From Austropuccinia psidii (lineage: Eukaryota > Basidiomycota > Pucciniomycetes > Pucciniales > Sphaerophragmiaceae): a stretch of DNA of 64,000 nt. The notes beneath the pieces are model-generated. The model was not told where the DNA came from. It did no database searches and was given only the letters and a program-made list of their open reading frames with translations. Below are positions 1-12,794 of the stretch, piece after piece. The stretch is from assembly GCA_023105745.1 (NCBI GenBank), contig JALGQZ010000016.1, forward strand, positions 28,947,154 through 29,011,153, written 5' to 3'. Position 1 is the first letter of the stretch, and every line of letters starts with the position of its first letter. Both the position numbers and the translations under genes were made by a program.

Positions 1-1000
1 ATTCAAGGTATAACCCCTTGAAATCATGGTTTGAAGTTTAAAATATTAAATTTTGACAGAAAAGATGAGTTACAAGAACAACCATCAAAAATAGAGTTTT
101 GATGATGTAATTAAATGCTCTTGGCAGCATAATAGGGTTATGCCAAGCTATTAGAATTCACTCTCTGAATTGCTGTAGCATGTAAATCTTAAAGTTTATT
201 AAGGATTAAAGTTTGAGCTTAATTTGATCATTTGTGATCACTCACTGTAACCTTAAATTAAGTTTAACAGTCATATGAGTGATAGAATTGGTGAATACTG
301 TTAATTTATGATTAAAACTAATAAAACTCACGAATTTTGGGGCTCTGCCAAGCCTTTGACGTCATCAAACCTAGAGTTATAGGGATAACTCTAAATAATG
401 GCGTAATAATGATGTAATCATCACCAAACCTTAAAATATTGATCAATTCCAGTGGATATGATCAGTACACGTCTACTAGAAGCCTGTTGGACTCTAGGAG
501 GGAGGTATTTACTATAAATAGAGCTCTTTTTACTCTGTTTTCCCCTCAGATGCATCAAAAACATTAAATCAATTAAATTAAAAAGTTAATATCTTTATTC
601 TTTATATATAAAGCTTTTATATTATTAAAGACCAAAGATCATCTTATTATAATCATCAATTTTGACGTGATTAAATCATTTATTTAATTGTTTTTGTTAA
701 AAATCTCTCTAAAATCTCATTTCCACGTAAAAATCAAGAATATTTGTAATTTTCTCTATTTTTTATTGTAAATACAATTTGGATAAGTTGTATTTACATT
801 TTTTGGCGCAAAATATCTCAAAATTATTGTATTAAGTATTAAAAGGAGTTTATTTTCTCTTATTATAATAATTTTCTCTTTATTATTACTTTAATAATTC
901 TTTAATTAATATAAATAGTATTTATATTAATTTATAACTTTAATATTGGCAATATTATTGTTATTAATTGTTTTTTATTAATAAAAAACAGTTTTTTACG
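1..1000. other. AT-rich DNA with LTR-like core promoter
   Basis: No coding sequence is seen. Around 512-522 there is a TATA-like ACTATAAATAGAG box followed by a pyrimidine-rich stretch ending in CCCCTCAG. This resembles the layout of the LTR promoter of the large gypsy element near 44,900. It may be the downstream half of an LTR whose other parts lie outside the window or have decayed. This is inference from promoter-like architecture only; no terminal repeat or target duplication could be paired. Confidence 0.25.
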
Positions 1001-4000
1001 CCTTTATTGTTTGTTTGTAACAATAATGAAGTTCCATTAAATATATTAATTATTTTATATTAATATATTTATTTTATTATATTATATTTTATAATATAAA
1101 TAATATTATTATATTTATTTAATGATATAATTATTTTTATGCCATAATTATAATAATTCTTTTTATCTTATTTATTTCATTTATAAGGACATTAATAGTA
1201 CAATAAGTAAAATATTAGTAATTTTTACTTATTGCTTCATAGTCAAACCTTACAGCATCTGAGCCCAATACAGGCTATACAGGCCTTTTATAAAGCACAA
1301 GCCAGTCCTTGGAAGTGAAAAATCTTCACTTCCTCCATGTGGAAAGGTCTAGAAGACTTTTTCACCCAAGTTTAGGATAAAAAGTGGCCTTTTCTCCACC
1401 AAAAAAGGTTTCCTCATCCTGCTCTTGAATTCCTACATAGTACAACTATCAAAAACAGTTATACTCTTGGAAAATAAACATGTTATAATTATAATATTAA
1501 TCATTTTAGTAGCTATTATAGTGAACCAACTGATAATTATTGCACCTAGGGCTTTCAACAGCACTCACCACCACTATTTTTCAGTATTCAAGCCCTTTAT
1601 ACCTCATCATCAGCCTCCATTATCATCAAACAATCTTTTTTAAATCATTTTCACCGTGTTGCAGTCATAGTTAAAGCTTGTAATTAGTCTTGTTTAGCTT
1701 CATCATATACTAAGCCCAACAATAACTATTGTGATTTTTATCCAAACATGTAATTTTTGAGTGAACTCTGATATCTTATTATTCTTTCAATGGAGAATAA
1801 ATATAATGTCATTACATCATTATAGATCTAATTTGAGCAATTTTTCTTTTGAGTGGATTTTTTTCAAAATAACTCAAAATAATCATTTTAAATAGTTATT
1901 ATCAGGATATTTCAACATAATCTGTATCAAAATACATTAATAGCTCTCCAGAGGAATATTATCACCTTTATTTAACTACTTAGCTTATATTAAAAAATTC
2001 AATTATAAAAACTGCTTTTTTTAACAAGATGTAGTCAGGAACTAGTAGTATTAATAATTATTCAAAAAAATTCAATTTTATTAATTTAAATTTTTACTCT
2101 TATGAGTTATTAATTAAACTTGAAACATTTTTTCCTTTGGTGCAACATATTTTATTAAATGTTTAGCTTTTACTGATAAAAATATTAATAATTTATGACA
2201 TAAATTTATATCTTTTGAATTATTAATTTTAAAAATATTCCAAAAAAATATTATTATTTCATTTGAAGCATTTTGAATAATTTAAAATATTTTGTTTTTC
2301 ATTTTATTATTTATAAGTAAAATTGATAATAAGACTTTTTTATGATAATATTTAATCATTTATTTATATTCATACTAATTAATTTAAGTATGAGAATTAT
2401 TTTATCTCAGATTCTAATTAATTAATCAATAATTAATATTATTATTGTTTGTAGATATGAAAAAGTATTTTGATAATCATTTATTTAACTGATTTATGAT
2501 AATAATATTTTTTAATTTAAATATTATTCAATCACAATATTTATTAATTTAAAACGAATATTATTTGCTAATTTTTATTAATATTTTTGTTGTAATTGTG
2601 TTTGATATATTCTAATAATTCAAAGTTTCATAATTATCTCTCCAAAACAATTATTCTGATTTTTCAATTTTGTTCTTGATTTTTATAGTTTAAATAAAGC
2701 TAAAAATTCATTCTATCCAAATTAACTATTATATGTTCATTTTGGTTATTTGAATTAGTTGTACTGACCAAGATTTTCTAATTGGTTCAAACTAAGGCTA
2801 TTGAATCTCAAACCGGGTATTTCATCAAAATTCATGAGCTTATTGATCATTTCATGTAAATTTTGATTGAATTTTGAGTTTATCAAAGGGGATTTGATTT
2901 GAATTAAGGAGATATTATGTGATTTTTGACTTGGGTAGGGCTGTTATAATTTAGGCAAGCCATCACCTGCATAAATTAGCTGTGTGATAAAATTTTATGT
3001 GTTCTGTATTTTATTTTTGTAACTGTATTGGGTTTTCCATGAGGGTTTGGATAGGATGTGTTTTCTTATTAAAATTCTGGTGAACATAAGGTGGTTGTTG
3101 ATACAGCTAAGCTGAGAATAAAGTGACTATTCATTATTTATATTATATTCAAGATAGTAAATTTCTATAAGTCTATTATTTGAAATTTATGAGAATCTCC
3201 TGTGAAAAATTGAATCTTCAATCCCATTTTGTGCTATTTCATCATTATTAGTGTTTATGTTATTTATTATTCCATGTTTATAGGGTTAAATATTCTTCTT
3301 TTATATAAATTTTGATGTCTCATTTTGATAATTTGGATTTTATAATGAGGTGGGCTTTAAGCCAAAAAACTCAGGTAAGTATTACTAAGGTTATTATGAT
3401 GAAATGTATTCACACAGAAAAATTCAGGAAAATAAATGAATTAATTTAATAATGAAATTCTATTCAAGTACCTCTCAACATCCTTAAATGAAGAAATTTA
3501 CTGACCACACCTAATATGAAAGTTTGAGTTAAATCCATGAATTTTGTTTTTCTTTTCATAAAAAAAAAATTCAAAAATCTCAAAAATGAGATCTTGATGT
3601 CATTTTGATGAATTTTATATTAAAAATGAAAAAACTACCACATCTCATTTCTTTTAATTATGGAATTCAGATAAGCATCAATTAATTTTTCTCCTTTATT
3701 TTTATTTTTTTTATTTTTGAGAGCTTCAAAGATTTAAGATTAAGTTGGGTCCTTAAAATTTATAATAATATGGCTCACCCTCATGTGTTTAAAATTTGCA
3801 AGGATTTTATTTTGGTTGAATTCCTTAATCTATTCTTACCAATCTCTAAGATAATTTTATTTATTTTCTAAATTAACAAAATCTTTCTCAAAAAATATCA
3901 TGAGAGTTTCTCAGAAATTCTAAAATTAAATGGAAAAAAAATCAATTAATTGATTGAATCAATTAAATTTGTCTTTTTTCAAAAAGAAAAACACACTTAT

Positions 4001-4839
4001 CATTTATCTATTATTTGTTTTCACTACTATCAGCTATTTATTTGTCTCAAAAAAGTATCTAACAACAAAAAGGTTTAAATTCTAACAACATTCAATTGAA
4101 AAAAGATTCTTATATTTCCCAAATACTAAAATATATTCTATTAAAGAAAGTTTCTATTCATTTTTAATCATGAAAAAAATTCACCATTTTGAAAACTCAT
4201 TCACTTCAATAATCCCATTTTTTTTCATACCCAAATTTAGATAAATTTCAAAAATAATACAAATATCAAAAAAACAATAATTATCTAGAATATAAATTTA
4301 AAAATAATGTAATAATAATAAAAGTTTTTCTCTGAGAAAAATTTCTTTTTTGAAAAAATCCTTTTCACAAATTTTCATTAATCTTAAACCAAGTAAAAGA
4401 AATCTCTACTCATAATATAATAAAAGAAAATTCTAATAATCAATTAATTAAAATTAAGCAAGTTTCAAGAATTCATTTATTGAAGTAAAAAAAAAACATG
4501 AAAAGAGTGTTACAAAAACTATAAAATTAATAATCATATATCATATATAAGCATTAAAATTAATATTAAACTATTAAAAACTCAATTAATCACTTTATGA
4601 AGTAAAATTGATTCTAAAATGGGACTTAAAGTGCCATAATGGTTCATTTTGTCAAACTTTGACTTCTTTTGGGGGAGGAGACATTTAAAGACACACCAAA
4701 AAACAAAGAAAAAGTTATGTAAGACTTGCAAAATTAAGGCCAGGGTATGTGCCCCCATTAAAAAAGAACATATCTAAAATAGACCATGTTGCAAGGCTGG
4801 CTCCTGGGTACATAATCAGTCTTGAGTGTGCCAGTTATT
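1001..4839. other. AT-rich gene-free stretch
   Basis: Very AT-rich sequence dominated by A/T runs. A 72-codon frame at 1425-1643 has a hydrophobic segment, but it is isolated, lacks codon structure and is probably fortuitous. No gene, RNA gene or bounded repeat could be supported here. Confidence 0.5.
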
Positions 4840-5085
4840 CCATACTCAACGCATAAATTGACAGTCCCAAACTGAATAAATTCAGGACTGGCAAAATTTT
4901 TATTGGATATTGGTGCTACCCTCATTCAATTCTAAAAAACCAATTTTTCCAGAAAATATTATTGATTATATGTTTGCTTCTTTCAAATAGTTTCTGAAAA
5001 CCATCAAAATGTGCAAAATAAAGTGAAAATCTTGATTGCCACTATACTTTTGAGGGTTAGTAGCAATGGAGCACCAATGATTAAA
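4840..5085 (+). pseudogene. Ty3/gypsy aspartic protease remnant
   Basis: A short stretch near 4890-4935 translates to KFLLDIGATLIQF, matching the retropepsin active-site pattern (hydrophobic, Asp, Thr/Ser/Ile, Gly, Ala). Stop codons follow immediately, and later fragments can be read only with frame changes. It is a small decayed piece of a gypsy-type polyprotein; no zinc knuckle, reverse transcriptase or LTR is recognisable next to it. It lies directly before the Tc1-type element that begins at 5116. Confidence 0.4.
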
Positions 5086-5115
5086 TACTAAATAAATTCA
5101 TATTTATTACTAGTA

Positions 5116-5146
5116 CAGTTCCCTGAATCATGTATTCGGACACTGT
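5116..5146 (+). repeat. Tc1 element left terminal inverted repeat
   Basis: Starts directly after TA with CAGTTCCCTGAATCATG and pairs with 6609-6632. Similar ends recur at 11,748-11,786 and, more weakly, at 8965-8995, which suggests that further members of the same family are present nearby. Confidence 0.75.
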
Positions 5147-5639
5147 ATTCACGAATACAAAGCATGTGGCCCGCGCACGATCTGTGTTAGATTTGTTTTA
5201 ATTTTTTCTTTTGTGCTTTTTTTTGTATTTTTATAATTTCCATCTTCTTTTTATTTATTCTTCATTTCCTCTTGAATAGGTACTTAATTTCTTCATGAAG
5301 TGTGTTGGTTGGGGTATTCACTTATTATTTTTTGATCCTCTCATTTATGAAACTAATTATTATTTATTTTTGTTGTTAAATTTTTAGGGCTTATTTATAA
5401 ATATTTTTCAATGCCTTAATATGTTGGAATGGAGCAGAAAAGCCACACTGTTGGCATGTGGAATTCTTGGCTATCAATTTGACAAATTTCACTATTAATT
5501 CAGCGACCCAAATTCACAGTATATGATACAATCCAACAGTTTGGGTATTGTGGTACCTGTGCAAACCAACCAAAGTAAGTTCTTTCCAAAATTTTCAACC
5601 ATGAAGACTGTCAGAAATTTGATATATTCATAAGTTAAA

Positions 5640-6266
5640 ACCAACAATCTAACCTGAAAGAAATCTCACACACAATTCCCAAATATGTGAGTCATCACAC
5701 CATCAGCAAGGACATACATGATCTTGGTAAAAGGTCATGTATTGCCCCAAAAAAGCCTTACCTGAAAGCCTTGTATTTCAAACACCAATTGAATTTTGTG
5801 AATGACTTTGGCCATTTTACAATACATAAATTGTCCTGATCAATCATTTTTTGAATTGGGGAAGAAGTGCAATCATGTATGGGTTTGGCGGACAATGCAA
5901 GAGACACACATCCTTGAAAACCTCCAATTGAATCATTGTTCAGGCCAAAAATTGCTAATTTTTTGGGGGGAGTTCATCGGCAGGACAAAAGGCCTTCTTG
6001 TGTTTTTAGACGGAAACTAAATGGAAGAATAAATCATTCAAAAAGTATACAGACCTCATATTGAACCATTTTACAACTGAATGTTTAATGTGCCTTACAT
6101 TCGCATGCAAGAACACATTGCAATGATGGAGGATGGGGTGCCAATTCACACAGCTTGGATCTGCAATGCTTGGCAGGAGACTCATCAGATTGATAAGCTT
6201 TCCTGGCCTTCCCACTACCCTGCTCTGAACCCAATGGAGAACATGTGGAAAAAAATCAAATCTTGA
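5640..6266 (+). pseudogene. Tc1/mariner transposase, decayed
   Basis: DDE transposase that would have cut and pasted the surrounding element; it is now broken by stops and frame changes. An N-terminal stretch around 5705-5770 resembles the helix-turn-helix of the family (ISKDIHDLG then KKPYL). The piece at 6081-6266 ends with DGVPIHTAW and, after a variable stretch, PALNPMENMW, corresponding to the second catalytic Asp region and the terminal NPxEN box around the third catalytic acid. The first catalytic region lies near 5815-5870 and contains a stop. It sits centrally between the inverted repeats in the expected orientation. It cannot encode an active enzyme as read. Confidence 0.75.
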
Positions 6267-6608
6267 GTTAACAAGAATCACCAGCCCAGAACGATGGACA
6301 AATTAAAAGCAGCAATGCAAATGTTGTGGAACAATCTCTCTCCAGCCTTCTTTGACAAGCTACTCCTTTATATGCAATCTTTTTTCAAGTCAATTATTAG
6401 TTCCAATAGAGGGCCCACCAGATTGTATCCTTCTTTTTTTTCATCTTATTTTATTTGTCTCATCAGGTATATAGCACAATTAAGATAATGTAACATCATC
6501 TGTACACTGTAAGAGAATGGGTTGGAAAGCTGCTAGAAATCTTTACGCACAGGAAAATTCTCTTTTTAAAAAAGGTCTGTGTGAACTTTTTTTCAAGAAA
6601 AAAACTGT

Positions 6609-6632
6609 CCAAATACATGCTTTGGGGAACTT
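6609..6632 (-). repeat. Tc1 element right terminal inverted repeat
   Basis: Read on the minus strand from 6632 it gives AAGTTCCCCAAAGCATG followed by TATTTGGACAG, which pairs with the left end. A TA dinucleotide follows at 6633-6634. Confidence 0.75.
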
Positions 6633-7079
6633 TACAGTCCCCTGACAGAGGTACAGAAACACACGCATACAGGTAACTGTGTACAGGACACCTGTGCTCA
6701 CTGTTTTCCAATTTGTTGAAATCCGCTGCCCCCCCTTTTTTTCTTTTTTCTTTTTTTTTCCTCAATTTGTGTTTGGACCAGGATTTTTATTTTTCCATAT
6801 TGTCAAAATGTCAAATAAAATTACCTGCACATGAAGACAACTCCTCCGAAACAACTAACAATGCATTCTAACAAGGTCTTTGCAAAAAAGCTTCAACACC
6901 TTTTTAAAGCTTGGATCATGTCATTGCTGACAATCACCATATCAATCGGGATGCCTTTTTTTTCTCAACAATTTTTGAACTTTAAATCATTTTTTAGACC
7001 TATGATGCCAGTCTATTTAGACATTAAACTAAGGACCCAGCTTTTAGGAATATAAAAGGCAGGCCTCAGCTTTCAAGCA

Positions 7080-7980
7080 ATTTCAGCCCATTCAAACATA
7101 CCCTAATCAATGGTTCACAAAACTATCCAGAGATTCAACCTTTGAGGAACTTGCAAAATGGCTGCAAAGACTGGCCACCCTACCAAGATGATCAATTGTG
7201 ACTTTAAGGAGTTATCAAGAATAATTCCTTGCCACTGTTTCCTAACTGTTGTCAAATTTATCAATACACCTACGGCCCAATTCTCAACAAGAACCATACA
7301 ACAATAAATACACCAACTCCGAAAACAGTCAAGAATCTCTCCTAAAAAGCCCTACCTCAGGCCACAAGACTTCCAGTGACAATTGGAATTTACACATGAA
7401 AAAAAACACTAGAGGATCACCAATTGGGCTTGAGTCATCATTTGAGCTTGGCAAGAGATCATACCAAGTGCAGGTTTGGGGGACAGGTAGCAAAAAATTC
7501 AACCTTGAGAACTTGGTGGTGAATCACTGATCTGGCTTCCAATTGGTAATGGTGTGGGAGTTTTTTTGTGGAGGCACAAAAATCCCCCTTTTAAATCTTA
7601 AAGGCTGAAAAACTTCCTCTGAACTTGTTGAAAATGTTTACCAACAGGCTCTTCAGCCATTTGTTGAACACATAGAATGGGCCCCATATATCCTTGGATG
7701 CCAGCAAATGGTCCTGATGGAATATGGGGGCACCAATTCACATTTCTTGAGTCAGCCAAGAGTTGTGCAAACATAATGGCCACCTCAATATCCAAATATT
7801 AATCCCATAGAAAACCTTTAGAAGAAGATCAAATTGCAAGTTTCCACTCTTTACCAGCCTCAAACAATGGACAAACTTCAGGAAGCTATCACTGCTTCCT
7901 GGAATGACATCACAAGTCAGAACCTCAATCAGCTTTTCAAGACCATGCCAAAGCAATGCAAGAAATAATTGAACAAAACA
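7080..7980 (+). pseudogene. second Tc1-like transposase remnant
   Basis: Another degraded Tc1/mariner transposase on the plus strand. Recognisable pieces are VQVWGTG near 7465-7490, corresponding to the W.W region after the first catalytic Asp, and GGTNSHFLSQ with YPNINPIENL near 7725-7825, corresponding to the second catalytic block and the NPIEN box. Stops and frame changes separate the blocks. A TATA-like GAATATAAAAGG lies about 30 bp upstream at 7048. I could not find paired terminal repeats, so the element limits are unknown. It is clearly a different copy from the element at 5116-6632. Confidence 0.6.
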
Positions 7981-9839
7981 GTGGCCCCTCCACTACTTAG
8001 GGCTTTATTCTCAGGGTAAGGTCAATTTTTTCTCTTACTTAACAGGAACTAATAATCCATTTATTTTGCAAAAAATCAAGATTTTGTATTTCACAATTGA
8101 TTGTAGCATCTTTAACCCCCAAAAAAAGTTGTATTGTAGTGAAAAGAAAAATGTTTTTTTGTGTTTTTTTCATTGTTATGAAGTCCTTGTGTTCTAGCTT
8201 TAAAACATGAAAAAATGAGATTTTTTCTACTTATTTTTCCAGGGACATTGAGTGCCTTGTGCATGCAAGTAAGCCAAAAAAGGCCATGCCTATACAATAC
8301 ATCTGAACTTTATTGTACAGGAATATTAATATGTAACGAAGGTGTCATCTTGGTTATTTCAGGCAGTTTTGGTGGACTCCATAACAGAGATAATCAAGAT
8401 GGAACCATTCAGTCCCCAAACCGCTCAACACATGTCCACCAGGAGCAGAACTTACCAATCAAATCCTTCATGGATACTTATTTGGCCCCAATCAGCCTTC
8501 TCAAAAAATGTGACAGCATTTATCTCACTTCCGCAATATTCAACATTCTCCTCTTTCTCCCCACCCCCACTCATATTTACATCCTCTTCCAATAACTCCT
8601 AGATCTGATTTTCCAAAGCAATCTTATTTACTTTTTGACACCAAATATGCTCAGTAGCCAGAAACTAACACTGTTTCCTAGATCTAATGGGTCACTTTGC
8701 TTTCCTTCCTCAGGTGCGCCAGAAATTATAAAATAAATCACCATGGCCCACCAAAAACACATCAATCCACTTCTCTTTGTGACCGACTGCCTAACCAAAA
8801 GCAATACCTCAGTACCCAATTCCACTGCATCTTCAAGTGATACAAACTTGGCACCAGTACCAAGCCATCCTTTTCACCACAGTGAACTATATCAGCCAAT
8901 GGAATCCAAGGATTAAAGGTCTCCAGAATTGCTTGTTGACAGAAATGCTTATGTAGTTGAGGAGTACAGTTCCCTTGGCATGGATGATGTGACACCACCC
9001 AAGCAAAGTAAAGAGACAGTGAAGCGACTCAGTATCTGATTATTTTGAGGTTATTATTGATCTTCCCATCTGCATCAATTTTTTATTATTGTATCACTGA
9101 GTCCATACAGTTATAATGTTATATATTGAACATCAATGGCAAATGGGTGTAATCCAAAGGCAATTTCCTATTTTTGTACAAATGCTGGCATTTCAGGTGA
9201 GGTACCACTGAATCAATGGGTTCTTTCATGTTCTAACTTGTATCTTTAACCCAATCAGTGTGAAGCTTGCTATTATTTGACACAATACTTCCAATCTTAA
9301 CAAAAATCAGTGGAAATGTTGTTGATGATTCAATTCCTGGGCCACCAAAGCCCCAGGGGCAGTCAACCAAAATATTGTTTCTGAAGAACATGAATCAATA
9401 CTCAATTTACTTGTCAAATCCTTGGTAGCAATTCAGGTGTTGTTTTCAATATTTGAAAGTCTGATATTATACAATGTCTTACAGAGACTTTCCCCCAATT
9501 TCACTTGGCCAAAGAGGAAATTGATGGCAAAAACCACCACACAGCTGTACTTTTAATGAAAGAGGAAATGGCTTCAAGAATTCCACAAATTACCAAATGA
9601 CACATTGATATGTGGTGTGATCAATTGTTGGACTACCAAGGATCAGAGCAAAAGCTGATAAGCAATAGTTTTGCAATGAATCAACCCGGCCAATTATGAA
9701 TTTTGTAAGTCATTGGTGGCCTTTAAGGTAAGTGTAACAATCTCTAATGTCACTTGAACCTTGTTTACTCACACAATTAATTGCATATAGTCCCTCCAAG
9801 AGTCTCATACAGGGGAGGCCTTAGCAAGGAGTCTATGGG
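7981..9839. other. gene-free, possibly the decayed 5' part of a hAT element
   Basis: No coherent gene could be read. Short frames at 8215-8602 and around 8630-9000 overlap on opposite strands without recognised motifs. A Tc1-like terminal sequence (TACAGTTCCCT then CATGGATG and GACACC) occurs at 8965-8995. Position suggests that the N-terminal half of the following hAT transposase once lay here, but no BED finger remains visible. Confidence 0.35.
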
Positions 9840-11523
9840 ATTCATTGTCCAAACGTGGAATTATTAAGAGGTTTTACAGAATCACAGGTGACAATTCTGG
9901 GAACAAAATTTCAATTATGGCTCACCTGAAATGCAAATTTGTTGGGATCAACATCCCTTGGGACCAATATGAAGGACTTCATCGGTGTGCATCTCATGTG
10001 CTCAACTTGGTCACCAAGGATTTCTTACTCAACATAGGTCAGCTTATCAATGAAGACTATTAGTTTTTCAATGCCTACTTGGCTGTTGACAAGGTGGTCA
10101 TTGATGACAGTGATGATGAGCTGGTGCCAAAAGATGTCCAAGGTATGCAAACACTTCCTCTCAATGCATGCAAACTCATCTGATCATATTTCCATTGTTT
10201 GCACCAAACAGAAAGCAGCAATGCTGTCAAGAAACACTCCAGGAAACCCCCAAAGAAGAAACAAAGCTGTTCCCTTAACCAGGCCACCCCGGAAACTCAA
10301 CATAAGTATGGCAATCCATTTTTTAATAATGGGAACCAATGGGCATGATAAAGGCAATCATGATTTCAATTAGCTGAGCCCAGTGATAAGACCACCAGGT
10401 GAGCAATGTGTATGTGTTGTTGTCAAGCGACTGCAGTTCCTTACAAAATTAAGATCAATTTGTTTGTAGTTAGAAAAACTATTGTCAGGCTCCTGTGTGA
10501 CCTTTGTACCCACATTTGTGGCTCTAGCAAACAGTGCACAACAAAATGTGTGATCCAAAGGTCTTACCAATCAGTATTCCCATGACGAGATGGAATTTCT
10601 TCCTCAAAAAGATTCAACATGCTCACCAATTTAAACTCTTGATTCAAATTTATACTAATTCTCCTCAAACTGACAAATACCATTTGAGCAAAGAGGTAGC
10701 TCCATGGAATAAATGGTTCCGATTCTCCAGATGTTTGAAGAATTTTGTAATGTATTCCAATCCAAAGAAAACACCAAAAACCTTTTAATGCCTTAATATC
10801 AAGTCATTTTAATCAGGCTCACACATTAAGCTGGTGTCATTCCCCAATCTTGGAAACAAGCAGGTGAAGCAGCCCATCAGAAATTAAAAAAATATTATTA
10901 TTACACACTAGCAAATAACAAATCACTCATTGCAACCCTATTAAACCTAAAATACTGAGACGGAATTCTCAAGCAATTAGGTATCCCTCCCAACTGTGCA
11001 AAGGCAGTCATAGATATTTTGGCGGGGGAGTGTGCACAATTGGGTCACATGGATCATTCTGACCATTCCCAAGGAGAATTTCAATTATCCTTGCATAATC
11101 TGAGGAAACCAGAAGTTTTTACTTTGCTCAAGCACTTGAAGCAGCCTCCCATAGAGGCATCTTACAATGTGCTTCAGTCCCAAGATAATGAAGTCTCCTC
11201 CTATCTGCAAAACAACCACCCAATGGCCAAAGGCAAGCACATTATTGAACATTGGAAGGTATGTCAATTGTGCTGGAAAGTTAAACTGGACAACCTATTT
11301 ATCTGAAATGTATTACAGTGGTAGATCATATCTGGGAATTTCCAATATCTAGGAAAAGTAGCACTCAAATATTTGCACATCCCAGCCTCTTCCACCTCGG
11401 TTGAGCAGGTGTTTTCTAATAGTGGATGCCTCAAATGTCCCACAAGGGCTTCTTTGGGATCCAGGACTATAGCAAATTTGACATTCCTGAAGGAGTGGCT
11501 CAACAATGAGGCTCCTCCTTTCT
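9840..11523 (+). pseudogene. hAT-family transposase, decayed (copy 1)
   Basis: Remnant of a hAT DNA transposase. Blocks in order: ITGDNSGNK near 9880-9905, the DNxxN motif of the catalytic core; HRCASHVLNLVTKDFL near 9975-10,030, the typical RCxxHxLNL block; MTRWNFFLKKI near 10,580-10,610, the TRWN block; a YYYYTLANNKSLIATLL stretch near 10,890-10,940; and the C-terminal dimerisation (hATC) block at 11,350-11,523, with YLHIPASSTSVEQVFS and a conserved FLKEWL end before TGA. A possible intron at about 11,258-11,355 joins HWK to KVALKYL. Stops and frameshifts separate the other blocks, so it is non-functional. Terminal repeats were not identified. Confidence 0.75.
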
Positions 11524-11744
11524 GATTTATTTTTCTAGCTGTCTTCATTAGTTTTTTATACAAAGATATTGTATTTTATAAATTTCCTTGTATTACATGT
11601 TGTAACTCAGTCAACTGAATTAGTGTATCAGAATCGGACTGAGACTTCTCACACGAGTATAAAGTCTTTGGCTTAGTAATCAAATATCAATTATGTGAAC
11701 AATGGGCTATGGCCATAATCTTTTGGAACGAATATCCACCCCTG

Positions 11745-11786
11745 GTATGTAATACAGTGTTTCCCTAGATTTGTCAGGGAACTGTA
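11745..11786 (-). repeat. isolated Tc1-type terminal repeat
   Basis: Read on the minus strand this gives ACAGTTCCCTGACAAATC and then ACACTGTATTAC, closely resembling the left end of the Tc1 element at 5116. It abuts a TA and lies five bases outside the copia element. Its partner end is unknown; a weaker similar end at 8965-8995 is in the right orientation to be one. Confidence 0.45.
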
Positions 11787-11791
11787 TGTAC

Positions 11792-11921
11792 TGTAGTAAT
11801 GGTAATCACCCATGAAGACTTGTACGTATGTCCGTGTGCTTTTAGTTATATAGTGACTATGTTTCTGCACAACTTGTTTTTTGCGCAGTCGAGTCATCTT
11901 CACAGCCGCGTGGCTGTTACA
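11792..11921 (-). repeat. copia A 3' LTR (130 bp)
   Basis: Identical in length to 19,812-19,941 and roughly 80% identical by eye. Both copies share TGTAACAGCC at the 5' edge and CCATTACTACA at the 3' edge on the coding strand. TGTAC lies outside at 11,787-11,791. The polypurine tract is at 11,922-11,932. Confidence 0.9.
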
Positions 11922-12132
11922 CCTTCCCCCTCAATGTAGAAACATACAATGGGATAAGAAGAAAGAAATGAAAGCAACAAAGAAAGACAAAAACCTTCTG
12001 AGTAGTAACTATAAAAGAAACATCACAAGCCTAAAAATGGAGTAGGGATTATATATGTGAAAATTACTAACAAGGCAAAATGCGTCAATAATCTAGTTAT
12101 CAGAGTAAGAATAGATGTTCCTAAGAGTTCAA

Positions 12133-12784
12133 TGCAAGAGTTTAGTTATTAGTATCTTTCTATTGCAATAAAAGTTAACCAGTAGCAATAACTAACAAAT
12201 TCTAGAAATTGGTTTATAGTTTAATACATTATGGGATAGATTAAAATGGAACAGAGATTAACCTGATTGTATTTAGATATATATATATATAGATCAGCTA
12301 ATTAAGTCACTATGTCGGTTTGTGCTAACTGTATACTAATTAACAAATTCGTGAGCAATGAGTTTGCAATGGCTCAATAAAATGAATGATAAGTACCTCA
12401 ACAGTGTACTTAAACTTCTTCTTACGTTAGAGAGAGACAGACAGGCAACAGCTCTTCAGAGTGAGCTGTTTGAACAATGAGTTAGTTTACTAATAGGAAT
12501 AACAGTAGTATATACAATATGTTGTCTACCTTAGTTTCAGTGATAAACTGAACTGCGTGATTGATGAAAACCAAATTAGGATTAGAAATTCAAAACAAAA
12601 GTAAGATATTAGATAGGATATTGATTGTTTTCTCCTGCAACTTAGCCACACGCAGTGCTTATATATACGTTAATAAGACTATGCATGTGATAAGATCACT
12701 GTGATCTTATCACATGGGCTGAACAAACTCAATTTCTTCTCACTCAATGATTCGGTTAAATCAGTCCTTGATTTAATTTCAACA
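12133..12784 (-). repeat. copia B 3' LTR
   Basis: 652 bp, TG..CA ends on the coding strand, paired with 14,778-15,435. It contains a short AT microsatellite near 12,280 and a perfect 12-bp-arm inverted repeat at 12,687-12,713. Confidence 0.92.
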
Positions 12785-12794
12785 CTCCTTTTTG
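12785..12794 (-). promoter_or_regulatory. copia B polypurine tract
   Basis: The coding strand reads CAAAAAGGAG directly before the 3' LTR, the standard place and composition for the plus-strand primer. Confidence 0.6.

Larger units (their letters stand above)
5116..6632 (+). mobile_element. Tc1/mariner element with terminal inverted repeats
   Basis: A 1,517-bp element bounded on both sides by TA (5114-5115 and 6633-6634), the target duplication expected for Tc1/mariner. The left end starts CAGTTCCCTGAATCATG and the right end, read on the other strand, starts AAGTTCCCCAAAGCATG. The two termini share AGTTCCC, CATGTATT and GGACA at matching spacing. It contains a decayed transposase on the plus strand. 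Length, TA flanks and the transposase class agree with one another. Confidence 0.8.

Noticed and set aside
1425..1643. 72-codon ORF with a membrane-like segment
   Set aside because: Isolated in AT-rich DNA, no conserved motif and no gene context; hydrophobicity follows from A/T-rich codons.
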